DNA from: Brenneria goodwinii
Lineage (GTDB): Bacteria; Pseudomonadota; Gammaproteobacteria; Enterobacterales; Enterobacteriaceae
Assembly (NCBI RefSeq): GCF_002291445.1
Contig: NZ_CP014137.1
Span: forward strand, 5,022,001 to 5,086,000
Direction of reading: 5' to 3'
Length of the DNA: 64,000 nt
Shown: positions 52,229-60,716 of the stretch, piece by piece
Position numbering within the stretch: the stretch's first letter is position 1
How the letters are laid out: every line of letters starts with the position of its first letter
Notes under the pieces: generated by a model
Seen by the model: the letters and a program-made list of their open reading frames with translations, nothing else
The model's database searches: none
Told to the model about the DNA's origin: nothing
Program-made: the position numbers and the translations under genes

Positions 52229-54009
52229 TAGTCTTGCTCCACATTGCGAATGCCGGTTTGCGCACTCATCGTTACGCCAGGCGTATTGATTTTTACTTTG
52301 CTGACCTGCACCCGGTCATCTTTAACCGTGACCTCGATTTCGCCCTGGAGCTGTTGTAGCTGCTGCGGAATGTAGGGATAGGTTCCCATCATGTTGGGGT
52401 GCAATGCATCCCATTGCGGGGATGACGGCGGCGCTGGCGGTGCGGTCAGCCATTTCTTAATGTCATCCCACATTGTTTTGCGGTTGCTGTTATCCTGCGC
52501 CCGTTGGATGAGTGCGGCACGTTCTTCATCAGTTTTCGGGAATGGCACCAGGGATGTGATTTCCGATGCGGTATTGATGGCCATGCCGAGTACGCCGCCC
52601 TTGTCGTACTTGCTTTTGTTACTACCTGGTAAGTCTGGGACGCCCGGCCCGCCATTCCCCATGCCGCCCACGCCCATATTGGTGACATAGACAGGCATAA
52701 CACCGGATCCAAATACGTCGGCCACTCCGGCTGGAATGCCTTTTTTCCCCGGACGCAGGAAGTCATACGCGCCTTTACTGATTTGAAACGCCTTTCTTGC
52801 AACCAGCAATCCGCCCGTTGCGATGGCGACGTTCTTGCCGATCTCCAGCCAGTTCTGTACTGTTTCCTGGTCTACTGAATTAAGTGCGTCGGCCAGCTCT
52901 TGTACTGGCGCGGCAAGCTGGCTATTGGCAAATTTGTTCCATGTGGTATTCATGCTTTGCATAGCGGACGTAAAGTCTTTAGCGGCATATTCGGCATCTT
53001 TCATAATGCCTGTGCCGTCGCCAATCACTGACTGATAACGTTTCAGGTTCTCAGCGCCTTTCCCAGATGTCACGCTGCTGATTAACAGAATACTATCCTG
53101 ATTAAAACCAGCGTCTAATAAGCGGGCATTTTGCTGTTCTGCGCCCCGACTACCTGACTTTTTTGCAATTTCTTGAAGCAGCGTTGGAAGGTCACGCATC
53201 TTTCCAGATTTGTCATAAACATCAACACCATTTTTTCTCAATGTCTTGACAGCTTTAGGAAGTTGCAGATCACGAATGAGATTTTCTGTAGCAGTAGCAG
53301 CAGTGTCACGATTACCGGTCGCATCAATGGCAGATTCCATAACTACACCAACGGCCTTTATCCCGGCAACACCAAGTCCACCGGCTGATGCATACAGTGA
53401 AAAGGCTCTGGCACCTTTTTCCGCTAGATCTTTTAACTCAAACGCACCTTCTTTACCCAATCGGTTCAGCGTATCCATCGATTTGATTGCGTCTTGTTCA
53501 TTCTGAATTTGGAACTTTGTAAAGCTAGCAAACAGCCCCCCGATAGACTCACCCGAACCGCCCGATGCTGCGATAGATGCTGATATCGCATTACGATTTT
53601 TATACCCGTAATCAATATCGCCCGTAACCGTGCCGACTTTTTCGATAGCGTTAACCACTTCGCTATCATCGACACGGAATTTGATTGATGCATCTTGCAT
53701 ACCGCTCAGCATCTCGGCCATTTCTGCCTTTGTCTTTTCTGCCGCGATACCAATGCGCGTCATTCGTCGATCAATCTGGGTAAACTCGCGCAACATCGAA
53801 CCGCCAGCAAATCCCGCGACCAGGCCGGTATAGCGGTTTCCCAGCATATCCAACCCGCGCCCAGCCGCCGCGCTGGTTGCCTTAACAACGGACATTGCCC
53901 GCTCATTGCGGCGGGCGAACTCAGACATATTGGCACCGTACTGGCGGGCTTTGGCGGTCAGATTGCCCGCCAGATTGATGATGATTTCAGTGTCGAGGCG
54001 CTTGGCCAT
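52228..54009 (-). CDS. Tail tape measure protein (Mu gp42-like)
   Basis: The 593-residue product is a phage tail tape measure protein that sets tail length and is ejected with the DNA. It shows the tape-measure core (NAISASIAASGGSGESIGG, FELKDLAEKGARAFSLYASAG), a hydrophobic stretch near residues 390-410 and a Pro/Gly-rich section near 455-475. It is encoded right after the chaperone gene. Its first eight codons are also read in another frame by the frameshifted chaperone product. Confidence 0.92.
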   Translation of the reverse strand: MAKRLDTEIIINLAGNLTAKARQYGANMSEFARRNERAMSVVKATSAAAGRGLDMLGNRYTGLVAGFAGGSMLREFTQIDRRMTRIGIAAEKTKAEMAEMLSGMQDASIKFRVDDSEVVNAIEKVGTVTGDIDYGYKNRNAISASIAASGGSGESIGGLFASFTKFQIQNEQDAIKSMDTLNRLGKEGAFELKDLAEKGARAFSLYASAGGLGVAGIKAVGVVMESAIDATGNRDTAATATENLIRDLQLPKAVKTLRKNGVDVYDKSGKMRDLPTLLQEIAKKSGSRGAEQQNARLLDAGFNQDSILLISSVTSGKGAENLKRYQSVIGDGTGIMKDAEYAAKDFTSAMQSMNTTWNKFANSQLAAPVQELADALNSVDQETVQNWLEIGKNVAIATGGLLVARKAFQISKGAYDFLRPGKKGIPAGVADVFGSGVMPVYVTNMGVGGMGNGGPGVPDLPGSNKSKYDKGGVLGMAINTASEITSLVPFPKTDEERAALIQRAQDNSNRKTMWDDIKKWLTAPPAPPSSPQWDALHPNMMGTYPYIPQQLQQLQGEIEVTVKDDRVQVSKVKINTPGVTMSAQTGIRNVEQD

Positions 54010-54491
54010 GCTGCTTCCTCAGTTGTTCGGTGATGCGGAACAGTTGCCGCAACGGCAACTGTTCCAGGTATGACACACTAAAGCGTGATGAGAGGTTGAC
54101 GAGAAGGTTAGTCAGCGCCGTCGCCAGCGGCATCAGTTCGCCCCCGGTTGCTGACCTCCGTCAGCAAATCATCCATGTCGCTGGCGCGTTCCGTCAGCAG
54201 ATCGAGATCTTTGGGGTGAAGCTGGTAAAGCTGCTTGAGACTGAGCGGGCCGGGGATATCCCCGACAGATGCAATCTGCCGGCGCAACATTTCCAGCCCC
54301 ATCATGACTTCAGAGCAATAGGCATGCGCTTTGCCGTTCTCGCCGATAACAACGCGCTCACTAGCAAGCTGGGAGTCAATCACATCCTTAGTATCCAGTT
54401 CGCGCAGTTCAACAACCATGTGCCGAGCTTCATCTGCCGTGCCTTTGCCCGTGACCAGGCCATGAATCAGCGTTACCGTAATCGTTGCCAT
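53987..54491 (-). CDS. Predicted -2 frameshift product of the tail assembly chaperone
   Basis: The gp41-like frame reads CGG GGG CGA at 54146-54138. If the ribosome slips back two bases on the G-run, reading continues as GGC GAA CTG ATG. It stays open for 51 residues (including MPLATALTNLL and LEQLPLRQLFRITEQLRKQ) until TGA at 53989-53987, inside the tape measure start. Without the slip, translation stops at 54108. The resulting protein would be 168 residues. Most tailed phages use -1 here; Mu is known for -2. The slip itself is inferred. Confidence 0.7.
54108..54491 (-). CDS. Tail assembly chaperone (Mu gp41-like)
   Basis: The 127-residue product from ATG 54491 (MATITVTLIHGLVTGKG) matches the gp41 position, between tail tube and tape measure. 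It is a tail assembly chaperone: in contractile and other tailed phages this gene makes a short and a frameshifted long form that bind the tape measure. The frame starts 6 codons earlier, but the ATG at 54491 fits better. Near its 3' end is a CC-GGGGG-C run at 54147-54140 where a -2 slip opens a longer frame. Confidence 0.85.
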   Translation of the reverse strand: MATITVTLIHGLVTGKGTADEARHMVVELRELDTKDVIDSQLASERVVIGENGKAHAYCSEVMMGLEMLRRQIASVGDIPGPLSLKQLYQLHPKDLDLLTERASDMDDLLTEVSNRGRTDAAGDGAD

Positions 54492-54493
54492 GC

Positions 54494-54844
54494 TTACACC
54501 TTCACGCACTTGGCGCCGATGAATGTGACTGAGATTTGCCCGTCAGACTCGGACAACTCGCTGGGGTTTTCCGCCGCCGCGCCGGTCATCATATAGCTCA
54601 GCCCATTGTCGCCTTCGAACATCACCGTGACTTCTTCCCAACCGCTGATCTCGATAACGTCCATATCTTCAGCGGCCGCGATAGTAAGCTGCACAGACGG
54701 ATTAACCCGCTTACGGGACATGCCCCACGTTTTACCCGCGCCGTTGTGCGCCGTGCGGGCATAGCCGCCAGGGTTCAGCGTGGACGTCCCTTTAGTTTTG
54801 ATTTCACGGCCATTCACGCGAATGGCTGCTTCGCCTAAAATCAT
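54494..54844 (-). CDS. Tail tube protein (Mu M / gp40-like)
   Basis: The 116-residue product belongs to the Mu M tube family (GEAAIRVNGREIKTKGTSTL, GGYARTAHNGAGKTWG, YMMTGAAAENPSELSESDG). It polymerises inside the sheath as the inner tube. It follows the sheath gene by 9 bp. Confidence 0.9.
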   Translation of the reverse strand: MILGEAAIRVNGREIKTKGTSTLNPGGYARTAHNGAGKTWGMSRKRVNPSVQLTIAAAEDMDVIEISGWEEVTVMFEGDNGLSYMMTGAAAENPSELSESDGQISVTFIGAKCVKV

Positions 54845-54853
54845 GCTGCCCCC

Positions 54854-56332
54854 TTAGAGCTTGAACTGGATCAGGCCCGCTAATACGCGGAGCTGGTTAA
54901 CGATGTTCGGGTGAATGATGAAGTTCAACCGGTTGCGGTCTGCGGTATCACGCACTACGGACAACGTCTCTTTGTAGTCGTCAAAATCCTCGACTAACCC
55001 GGCAGGCTCCAGCTCCGTAAGAAAGATATCAATCAGCTCCTGCGTGCACAGTTTGGGCGTCATGACCGGCTGGCCGGGTTCTAATACGTCGAGCACGTCA
55101 TCATCCGCCAGCTTGTGACGGGGATAGCGGTTAGTGAACCGGTTCTTAATGACGTAACGAATATTGCCCAGCGTTGCCGGGGACGTGATATCAAGATAAG
55201 ACGTATCCGCATCGCCAAAGCTGTTCACGCGGTACGTCGTGATTTCACGCTCGATGCATACATTGCCTGACGCATCGACATAGTGCGTTGCCACCCCGTC
55301 AAACAGCAGCAGGTTGCGCTCTGTCATATCCCAGCGGACTTCTTTAGCCGGGGCCAGGATGCCAGGCAATGCCAATGTTTGAAGCGGCCGCGCCGGGTCA
55401 ATCGCCAGGTAATAAGCGGCGATCCCCGCGTAAGCAGCGGCCCACAGATAAGCCGGTTGCGGAGCCTGATTGGTTCCCATTGCGGTAATCAGATAATCAT
55501 TGCGGTTGCCGCCCCAGGTGCCGGTGGCGGCATGGGTGCCGCGAACGGCGGTATAGGCGATGGCTTCAATCATGCGCATCGGCCCCCAGCGGTTCAGCAA
55601 TTCATCGCGCAGTGTGTTCAGGCTGGCCACATCGTTGAACGGGCAAACGATGTGGTTAATCCATTCATCGCCCAGCGCCGCCACCACCGATGACATATCC
55701 GGGGTGCCGGTGCCGCCGGTGAACGCCGTCGGCGTTACGCTCAGCCCGGCCGGGGTCTGCTCGCCCACGTAGTAATTGACGCGCACGTCCAGGTCGTTGG
55801 TCGTCTGGCCTTTCCAGTTAGCCGTGAGCACCACCGTACCGGCCGCATCAGCTTTCACGGCGGCCGTAACCGGCAATGTAACCACGGCATTGACAGCCGA
55901 CACAATTGACGCAGCCACCGTATCAGCGGTATCCGCCGCGCTGACGCCAACCTGCACCGTTACGCCACACACCAACAGCGCCAGCGTACCGGCGGCGGTA
56001 GCCGGGCCCGTCACCACAATTTCAGCGCTGGCAGCATTTCCGGCCGCAAGGTCTTCAATACCCATCGCCCAGGTTTCGGTATAGCTATTGCCTTTGCGCA
56101 AGGTCTTCAGCATTTCCGCCAGCATGGATCCGCGCCCATACAGATTATCGGCCGTGCTGTCGCTTGTGATGCGGTTCTGCGTCAACGGCGCGGCGCTACC
56201 GGATGCCAGTTGCTGGCCGATCACCAGAATCTTGTGTTGCTGCGCCGGGGCGCTGTCGAGCGCCATCGAATTATCGATTTCGATATAGACCAGCGGCACC
56301 CGGATATCATTGGGAATAGAGCCTAACGCCAT
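54854..56332 (-). CDS. Contractile tail sheath protein (Mu L / gp39-like)
   Basis: The 492-residue product is a Mu-type tail sheath protein, the contractile outer cylinder. The N-terminus GSIPNDIRVPLVYIEIDNS and HKILVIGQQLASGSA match the gpL family. An Ala/Thr-rich domain (about residues 125-190) and the conserved C-terminal sheath domain with KNRFTNRYPRHKLADD follow. Confidence 0.95.
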   Translation of the reverse strand: MALGSIPNDIRVPLVYIEIDNSMALDSAPAQQHKILVIGQQLASGSAAPLTQNRITSDSTADNLYGRGSMLAEMLKTLRKGNSYTETWAMGIEDLAAGNAASAEIVVTGPATAAGTLALLVCGVTVQVGVSAADTADTVAASIVSAVNAVVTLPVTAAVKADAAGTVVLTANWKGQTTNDLDVRVNYYVGEQTPAGLSVTPTAFTGGTGTPDMSSVVAALGDEWINHIVCPFNDVASLNTLRDELLNRWGPMRMIEAIAYTAVRGTHAATGTWGGNRNDYLITAMGTNQAPQPAYLWAAAYAGIAAYYLAIDPARPLQTLALPGILAPAKEVRWDMTERNLLLFDGVATHYVDASGNVCIEREITTYRVNSFGDADTSYLDITSPATLGNIRYVIKNRFTNRYPRHKLADDDVLDVLEPGQPVMTPKLCTQELIDIFLTELEPAGLVEDFDDYKETLSVVRDTADRNRLNFIIHPNIVNQLRVLAGLIQFKL

Positions 56333-56334
56333 GG

Positions 56335-56523
56335 TTATTTCTCCGCCTTGGTGGATTTGGTGACCGGTACGGTGGCGACGTCAGTGACTTCAAGGTCGCC
56401 TTCGGCGATGCGCCGCAACCAATAGGATGACAGCGGTAAATCTTCGCCGTCGTCTTTTAAGTATGTGCCGTCGGGCTTGCGTACCTTGACGCTGCCCTTG
56501 GGCTTAAGGTGTTTGGTCTTCAT
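56335..56523 (-). CDS. DUF2635 family phage protein (Mu gp38-like)
   Basis: A 62-residue product with the DUF2635 signature (KPKGSVKVRKPDGTYL, GEDLPLSSYWLRRIAEGDL). It always precedes the sheath gene in Mu-like phages. It starts within the gp37-like gene (20-bp overlap) and ends 3 bp before the sheath gene. Function is unknown. Confidence 0.85.
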   Translation of the reverse strand: MKTKHLKPKGSVKVRKPDGTYLKDDGEDLPLSSYWLRRIAEGDLEVTDVATVPVTKSTKAEK

Positions 56524-57124
56524 TGTTTTCCTGTCCTCTTACGGGGATCACGGCTTCAATTACAGGGACGCCGCCGCGTGGCGTGGCTGTCATCCCCAGT
56601 CTGAGGAAATCAGGCAATTCGCTGATATCCGTTTCTTCATCGAGTTTGAATTCCTGGCTCCACATCACCGCCCACATCGTCAGCCCCAGGTTATCCAGGG
56701 AACCGCTGTAGATGTTGTCCGCTGATAACGTGTCGGCCTTGCGCTCCGCGCCTATCTCTTTGGCTGCCAGCGGGTTGGCAATACGTTTAGCCAACCGCGC
56801 CACCATCACTTCAGCGCGGAGATCACGGCCATAGCCCCAGTAGTCGGTGGCCATTACATACGCGCACCAGGTCACCGTCCCAACCACGCCACCCGCTTGA
56901 TGTTGGATGTCACGGACGCGCAGGGCCGCGATGCGGATACAGCCATTTTTATCGGACAGATGACGCTTAACCTCGTCCGGGGTATTGAACTGACCGATAT
57001 GGCGCTCAACCATTGGAACCTGGTCGGCAGCGGTTCCTTGCAAAACCGGTTGCAGCCAGGCAACAATCCGTTCAGCGGCGGATATCGTGCTGCCCAGCGT
57101 GACCAGGCTAGGACGTTCACTCAC
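56504..57124 (-). CDS. DUF1834 family phage protein (Mu gp37-like)
   Basis: A 206-residue product of the DUF1834/gp37 group, believed to be a tail terminator-type protein. I used the GTG at 57124: it overlaps the previous stop as GTGA and has AGAGG 7 bases upstream. An ATG at 57142 is possible but lies inside the upstream gene without such a site. Confidence 0.82.
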   Translation of the reverse strand: MSERPSLVTLGSTISAAERIVAWLQPVLQGTAADQVPMVERHIGQFNTPDEVKRHLSDKNGCIRIAALRVRDIQHQAGGVVGTVTWCAYVMATDYWGYGRDLRAEVMVARLAKRIANPLAAKEIGAERKADTLSADNIYSGSLDNLGLTMWAVMWSQEFKLDEETDISELPDFLRLGMTATPRGGVPVIEAVIPVRGQENNEDQTP

Positions 57125-57663
57125 GGCAATACCTCTTTCCAAAAGTCACCAATGACGTGCAACAGCTCTTCGCTATTGCTGTTTGACAGGCCCAGCCATT
57201 CACGCTGGGGGATGCTCATCATGCGGCTATGCGCTTTCACGCTTTGCCAAACCGGGTGTTTGAGTACCCGGCCGAACGCCTTTTTAATCAAGCGCTGATG
57301 CGCACTAATCGCCACGTTACCGCTGTACCCGTCTTGATGGACGCCCGCGTATCCCAGCGGGGAACCGACGCGCACTTGATTGCGTTCAACAACAAAGGTG
57401 ACGCTGTCCAGCAAGTCACCATTGCCTTGCAACAAGCTCTGGTTGCCGTGTCGGGTCTTTGCATAGCCTTCCGACCAGTCTTGCCATGCTGTACCGGCTG
57501 GCGATTCTTTCTCATCGGTAATGCGGCGACGGGTCTGTGACTCAGCAATGGCACCGATGCTTTCCAGCAGTTCGGCGCGGAGGCTGCTATCTGCCAACTT
57601 CTCCATTGCCTGACGGATCTGCGCGAGCTTTTCCGCCCCCATCACTTCGACCTGGATCCCCAT
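57121..57663 (-). CDS. Phage virion morphogenesis protein (Mu G-like)
   Basis: The 180-residue product belongs to the Phage_tail_S/virion morphogenesis family, which includes Mu G and P2 S. Motifs are the N-terminal EKLADSSLRAELLESIGA, RRRITDEKESPAGTAWQDWS and SLLQGNGDLLDSV. In Mu, G follows F; here it is placed after the gp36-like gene. Confidence 0.87.
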   Translation of the reverse strand: MGIQVEVMGAEKLAQIRQAMEKLADSSLRAELLESIGAIAESQTRRRITDEKESPAGTAWQDWSEGYAKTRHGNQSLLQGNGDLLDSVTFVVERNQVRVGSPLGYAGVHQDGYSGNVAISAHQRLIKKAFGRVLKHPVWQSVKAHSRMMSIPQREWLGLSNSNSEELLHVIGDFWKEVLP

Positions 57664-58097
57664 TACAAGACGCCTTTGAGGTTGTTACGGGTGAACAAGC
57701 GCGGGTTTTCGCCGGTCATGAACACTTTGCCGCTTTCCCCCTCGGTAGGCTGTTCCAGCGTCGGCAGGCCGATATCACGCTGGCCGCTGGCGATTTCCTT
57801 CAACGTCTTGATGGCATCTTCATAGCGCTTGCGCACCAGTTCAGTGGCAACGTTGTCGCGGTCAGCCAGCCAATAAAAGGCGATTGATACCGCCACCCGG
57901 TTCAGAATGCGGGGAACCGTGGTCTCCAGCGGCAGCTTGTACCGGCGCGACAGCAACGAATTGATTTCCTCGTCGGTGTCTTCCAGCGCCTGAGCAATTG
58001 CGGCTTCATCCAGTTCATTGGTTTCCCTGTTGATCGCCACGTTCCAGACGTAGGAACCATCGGCAACCAGCAAATCCTCACGGGTGGCGTAGCTCAT
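57663..58097 (-). CDS. DUF1320 family phage protein (Mu gp36-like)
   Basis: The 144-residue product matches DUF1320 (SYATREDLLV, INSLLSRRYKLPL, LNRVAVSIAFYWLADRD), a head-tail connector-type protein found after the major head gene in Mu-like phages. It overlaps the preceding and following genes by one base each. Confidence 0.9.
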   Translation of the reverse strand: MSYATREDLLVADGSYVWNVAINRETNELDEAAIAQALEDTDEEINSLLSRRYKLPLETTVPRILNRVAVSIAFYWLADRDNVATELVRKRYEDAIKTLKEIASGQRDIGLPTLEQPTEGESGKVFMTGENPRLFTRNNLKGVL

Positions 58098-58573
58098 TAT
58101 TCCCCCTGGCTTTCAGCCGTGACGGTCTGTATCACCGTCACACGCAATTGCGGTTCAGCTTTCAGCCGTTCGGCAATAGCCGCACTGATGAACGGCTGAA
58201 TCGGCGTACCGTCATCCGCCTCGCTTTCGGCGTTGTCGCCGTCCGGGTCATCACTGACGAACACATGCACGCCATCGAACGGCCAGAAGCGGCCGCAACG
58301 ATAGAAGCCGTTCTTTGATTTGGCTTGTACCAACAATGCTTCTACATCCATTGCGGCGGCGTCAGAGGCAGACAGTACCGCGTCGGCTACTGGTTGATTA
58401 CCTGGGATGACGGGTTGTGAACCCACCGGGATGTAATGCCCTGGTAATACGATTCCCGGTTCATGTCCGTCACCGTTGCTTTCAGTAAGCGGTGCCACTT
58501 CCGGCGATGGAACCGGGACAGTGCTATCCGTAGCCTTTTGCTGGCTCGCTGTCTTTGTTTTCGCTCCACTCAT
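58097..58573 (-). CDS. Mu gp35-like phage protein
   Basis: A 158-residue product with a Pro/Ser/Thr-rich N-terminal half and the C-terminal FluMu-type domain KSKNGFYRCGRFWPFDGVHV, followed by an acidic patch and RLKAEPQLRVTVIQ. It lies between the major head and gp36-like genes, as gp35 does in Mu. Function is unknown; a head decoration role has been proposed for related genes. Confidence 0.78.
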   Translation of the reverse strand: MSGAKTKTASQQKATDSTVPVPSPEVAPLTESNGDGHEPGIVLPGHYIPVGSQPVIPGNQPVADAVLSASDAAAMDVEALLVQAKSKNGFYRCGRFWPFDGVHVFVSDDPDGDNAESEADDGTPIQPFISAAIAERLKAEPQLRVTVIQTVTAESQGE

Positions 58574-58636
58574 TTTCCATCCTCTTTAAAGGGGCGTTAC
58601 AGCGGGTTTAACCCCGCTGTAAACCGGGGTTACTGG

Positions 58637-59539
58637 TTATGCCGGGGTGACAACGAACGGGCTGTTTACGATTTCCACATCCTTGTAATAGATGTTTGAA
58701 TCCCCGCCATCGACCAGCATAGCGTCAATTATTTTCTTGGCGGCGGCGCGGTTTTGGCGGCCCACGACAAGCGTAGTCGGGTTGATACCCAGCGGCTCAC
58801 CATCGTCGCGCTTCATACCCTGGAGGAGAACAACGGCCTTTTCGTAGTTCGCTACCGTCAGCGGCGCACGGGAGCCAACGGCGGTTTGCCAAAAGCCGAA
58901 ACCGACATTGCAACGGCCATCGACGCCATACACGAACTCGTTATTCAAAACAGTGTGGGGATTGTCTAAATCATCCAGTGCGACGAACTTAAACGGACGA
59001 CGGTTCTGATACAGGATCGGTTTCAGAACCTGCGATTCATCAATTAAGAACCACGGCTCACCGGTATCCGTTGTAATGTCGCCCACGACATTACTGTATG
59101 TACTGCCCGCCATGGGATGGTCAGTGTCAAAGAAGTTTTGCCCATCAAAGCAAAGCGAATTGAACCCATTAGACAGCAGCTTAAATGACAGCGTATCCGG
59201 GAAAACGCCGACTTTGCGGCCGTATCCCTGCGATACAATGCTGTATTGCCCGATTTGATCATCTTCAATATTTTCCCGCTTCACGCGGATGGAACTTTCC
59301 CATGTACGGTTGGTGATGGTGTAACCCTGTTGGCTCAACACTGCGAGCTGGCGTTCGCCGATCCATTCTTTGATTTCTGGCAAGTCGGACAGCCAACCAT
59401 ATGTATTAGATGCTGAACTGCTCGGCACTTCGGTAGCGATGCGTAGGTATTGCGGCTTGACGCCTGCCAACCCGGCGGTAAAGGCGGCACTCAGCGATGT
59501 AGTTAGCGCGTGTAAAATCTCGGCGGATGGAGTCGGCAT
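58637..59539 (-). CDS. Major head protein (Mu T / gp34-like)
   Basis: The 300-residue product is the Mu gpT-type major capsid subunit. Motifs are EVPSSSASNTYGWLSDLP, TWESSIRVKRENIEDDQIG, HPMAGSTYSNVV and VVGRQNRAAAKKII. The start overlaps the protease/scaffold stop as TAATG. It assembles the icosahedral head with the protease and scaffold encoded upstream. Confidence 0.94.
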   Translation of the reverse strand: MPTPSAEILHALTTSLSAAFTAGLAGVKPQYLRIATEVPSSSASNTYGWLSDLPEIKEWIGERQLAVLSQQGYTITNRTWESSIRVKRENIEDDQIGQYSIVSQGYGRKVGVFPDTLSFKLLSNGFNSLCFDGQNFFDTDHPMAGSTYSNVVGDITTDTGEPWFLIDESQVLKPILYQNRRPFKFVALDDLDNPHTVLNNEFVYGVDGRCNVGFGFWQTAVGSRAPLTVANYEKAVVLLQGMKRDDGEPLGINPTTLVVGRQNRAAAKKIIDAMLVDGGDSNIYYKDVEIVNSPFVVTPA

Positions 59540-60042
59540 TATTGCTGTTCCTCTTGGTTAGCTTTTGCGGCCAGGAATTGTTCTTTGCTGATGCCCATAG
59601 CGCGGCAGGTCGCCAGCTCCACGTCGGTCAGTTCCTGATTTGTTTTGGTCGGATTCGGCTTTTTGGCCTGGTCGCCACTGGCAATCACCGGCGCAACTTT
59701 GACGAACTCGGTAAACTGCTTGCGGCCTTCTTCGCTGCGGCACGTTGCCAAGTACATCTCTTTGTTGGCCGGGGCCACTTTCCCTTCCTTGATCGCCAAA
59801 TCCACCAGGGCTTCGGCTTCATTTTCAGCCTGCGCCTTCAGCTTGCCTTCGGCTTCCGTCGCCCGGTTCAACGCCAGTTGATGCGTCTCCACAGGAATGA
59901 ACTTGGTCAAATCAGGATTTTCGGCACGGTTCAGCGCCACCTGTTCACTGGTTTTGATTTGCTGGATGGCTTTCACAGCGTCATCAACTGACGCGGTGGC
60001 AGACAGTCCCAGCACTGTCACAAGCTGGACAGGGATGGTCAT
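59539..60042 (-). CDS. Probable internal start for scaffold protein Z
   Basis: Methionine 155 of the protease (MTIPVQLVTVLGLSA) is preceded by GGAG with 9 bases to the ATG at 60042. The resulting 167-residue in-frame product would be the helical scaffold without protease. Mu makes its Z scaffold from the 3' part of gene I in the same way. It is inferred from the start signal and the domain boundary. Confidence 0.6.
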   Translation of the reverse strand: MTIPVQLVTVLGLSATASVDDAVKAIQQIKTSEQVALNRAENPDLTKFIPVETHQLALNRATEAEGKLKAQAENEAEALVDLAIKEGKVAPANKEMYLATCRSEEGRKQFTEFVKVAPVIASGDQAKKPNPTKTNQELTDVELATCRAMGISKEQFLAAKANQEEQQ

Positions 60043-60504
60043 ATCGGTGTTCTCCGAGTTAAGGGCTGGTAAATCCAGGTTGGGTTTGTTGGTTAGTCCG
60101 ACGCTGGACAGGCTGGTCACCTGGCCGTCGGCGGTAAAGTAAAAAGCGGGGCTGTAATACAGGTAATTTTTGCCACGAATAAGGGCTTCGCCGTCGTTAT
60201 TCCATTCGATGCGGGCATCAATAGAACCGTCATCCCGCAAGCGCAGTGTGTCAATCCAGCCAACTGCCGGGGCATCATCACCCTTTGGGCCTTTCAGTTC
60301 GGTTGCGTGCTCCTTATCTATCGGTAATTTCGGATAGACGAAAGACGCATCGATCACATTAGCGGGGTTGCTGTTCACCCACGAACGGCCATCACGGCCG
60401 GTGAATTGACCAGCGGGAATGACGGGGAGCCATTCAGGAAGTTTGTCGTTATCAAACCGTGGCAATTCAAAGCACAGGGCCAACAGTTCAAGCTGGGGGT
60501 TCAT
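59539..60504 (-). CDS. Head maturation protease with scaffold region (Mu I/Z-like)
   Basis: The 321-residue product is a Mu I-type protease with a fused C-terminal scaffold. The N-terminal part contains GRSWVNSNPANVIDASFVYPK, PIDKEHATELKGPKGDDAPA with the His and Ser-rich region, and YYSPAFYFTADGQV. The C-terminal half is Ala/Glu/Gln-rich and helical, like a scaffold. A second start within the gene (60042) could make the scaffold alone. The 212 bp upstream (60505-60716) hold no gene that I can see. Confidence 0.9.
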   Translation of the reverse strand: MNPQLELLALCFELPRFDNDKLPEWLPVIPAGQFTGRDGRSWVNSNPANVIDASFVYPKLPIDKEHATELKGPKGDDAPAVGWIDTLRLRDDGSIDARIEWNNDGEALIRGKNYLYYSPAFYFTADGQVTSLSSVGLTNKPNLDLPALNSENTDMTIPVQLVTVLGLSATASVDDAVKAIQQIKTSEQVALNRAENPDLTKFIPVETHQLALNRATEAEGKLKAQAENEAEALVDLAIKEGKVAPANKEMYLATCRSEEGRKQFTEFVKVAPVIASGDQAKKPNPTKTNQELTDVELATCRAMGISKEQFLAAKANQEEQQ

Positions 60505-60716
60505 GGTGTCGTCCGTAATCAGGAATACTGACGGACAGTGTGCGATGTGAGGGTAAGAAAGGCGGATTAACCGCCTTCACTCTAACTGGGGGGAGGAACC
60601 GCGTTTAAACCATGTTTAAAAACGCACAGAAACGTTTAACAAAATTTCCATGCGCCATCGTATCACAGACGACGATAACGTCACCACGGCGGTTTTATGG
60701 AGACTAACAGATAAGG

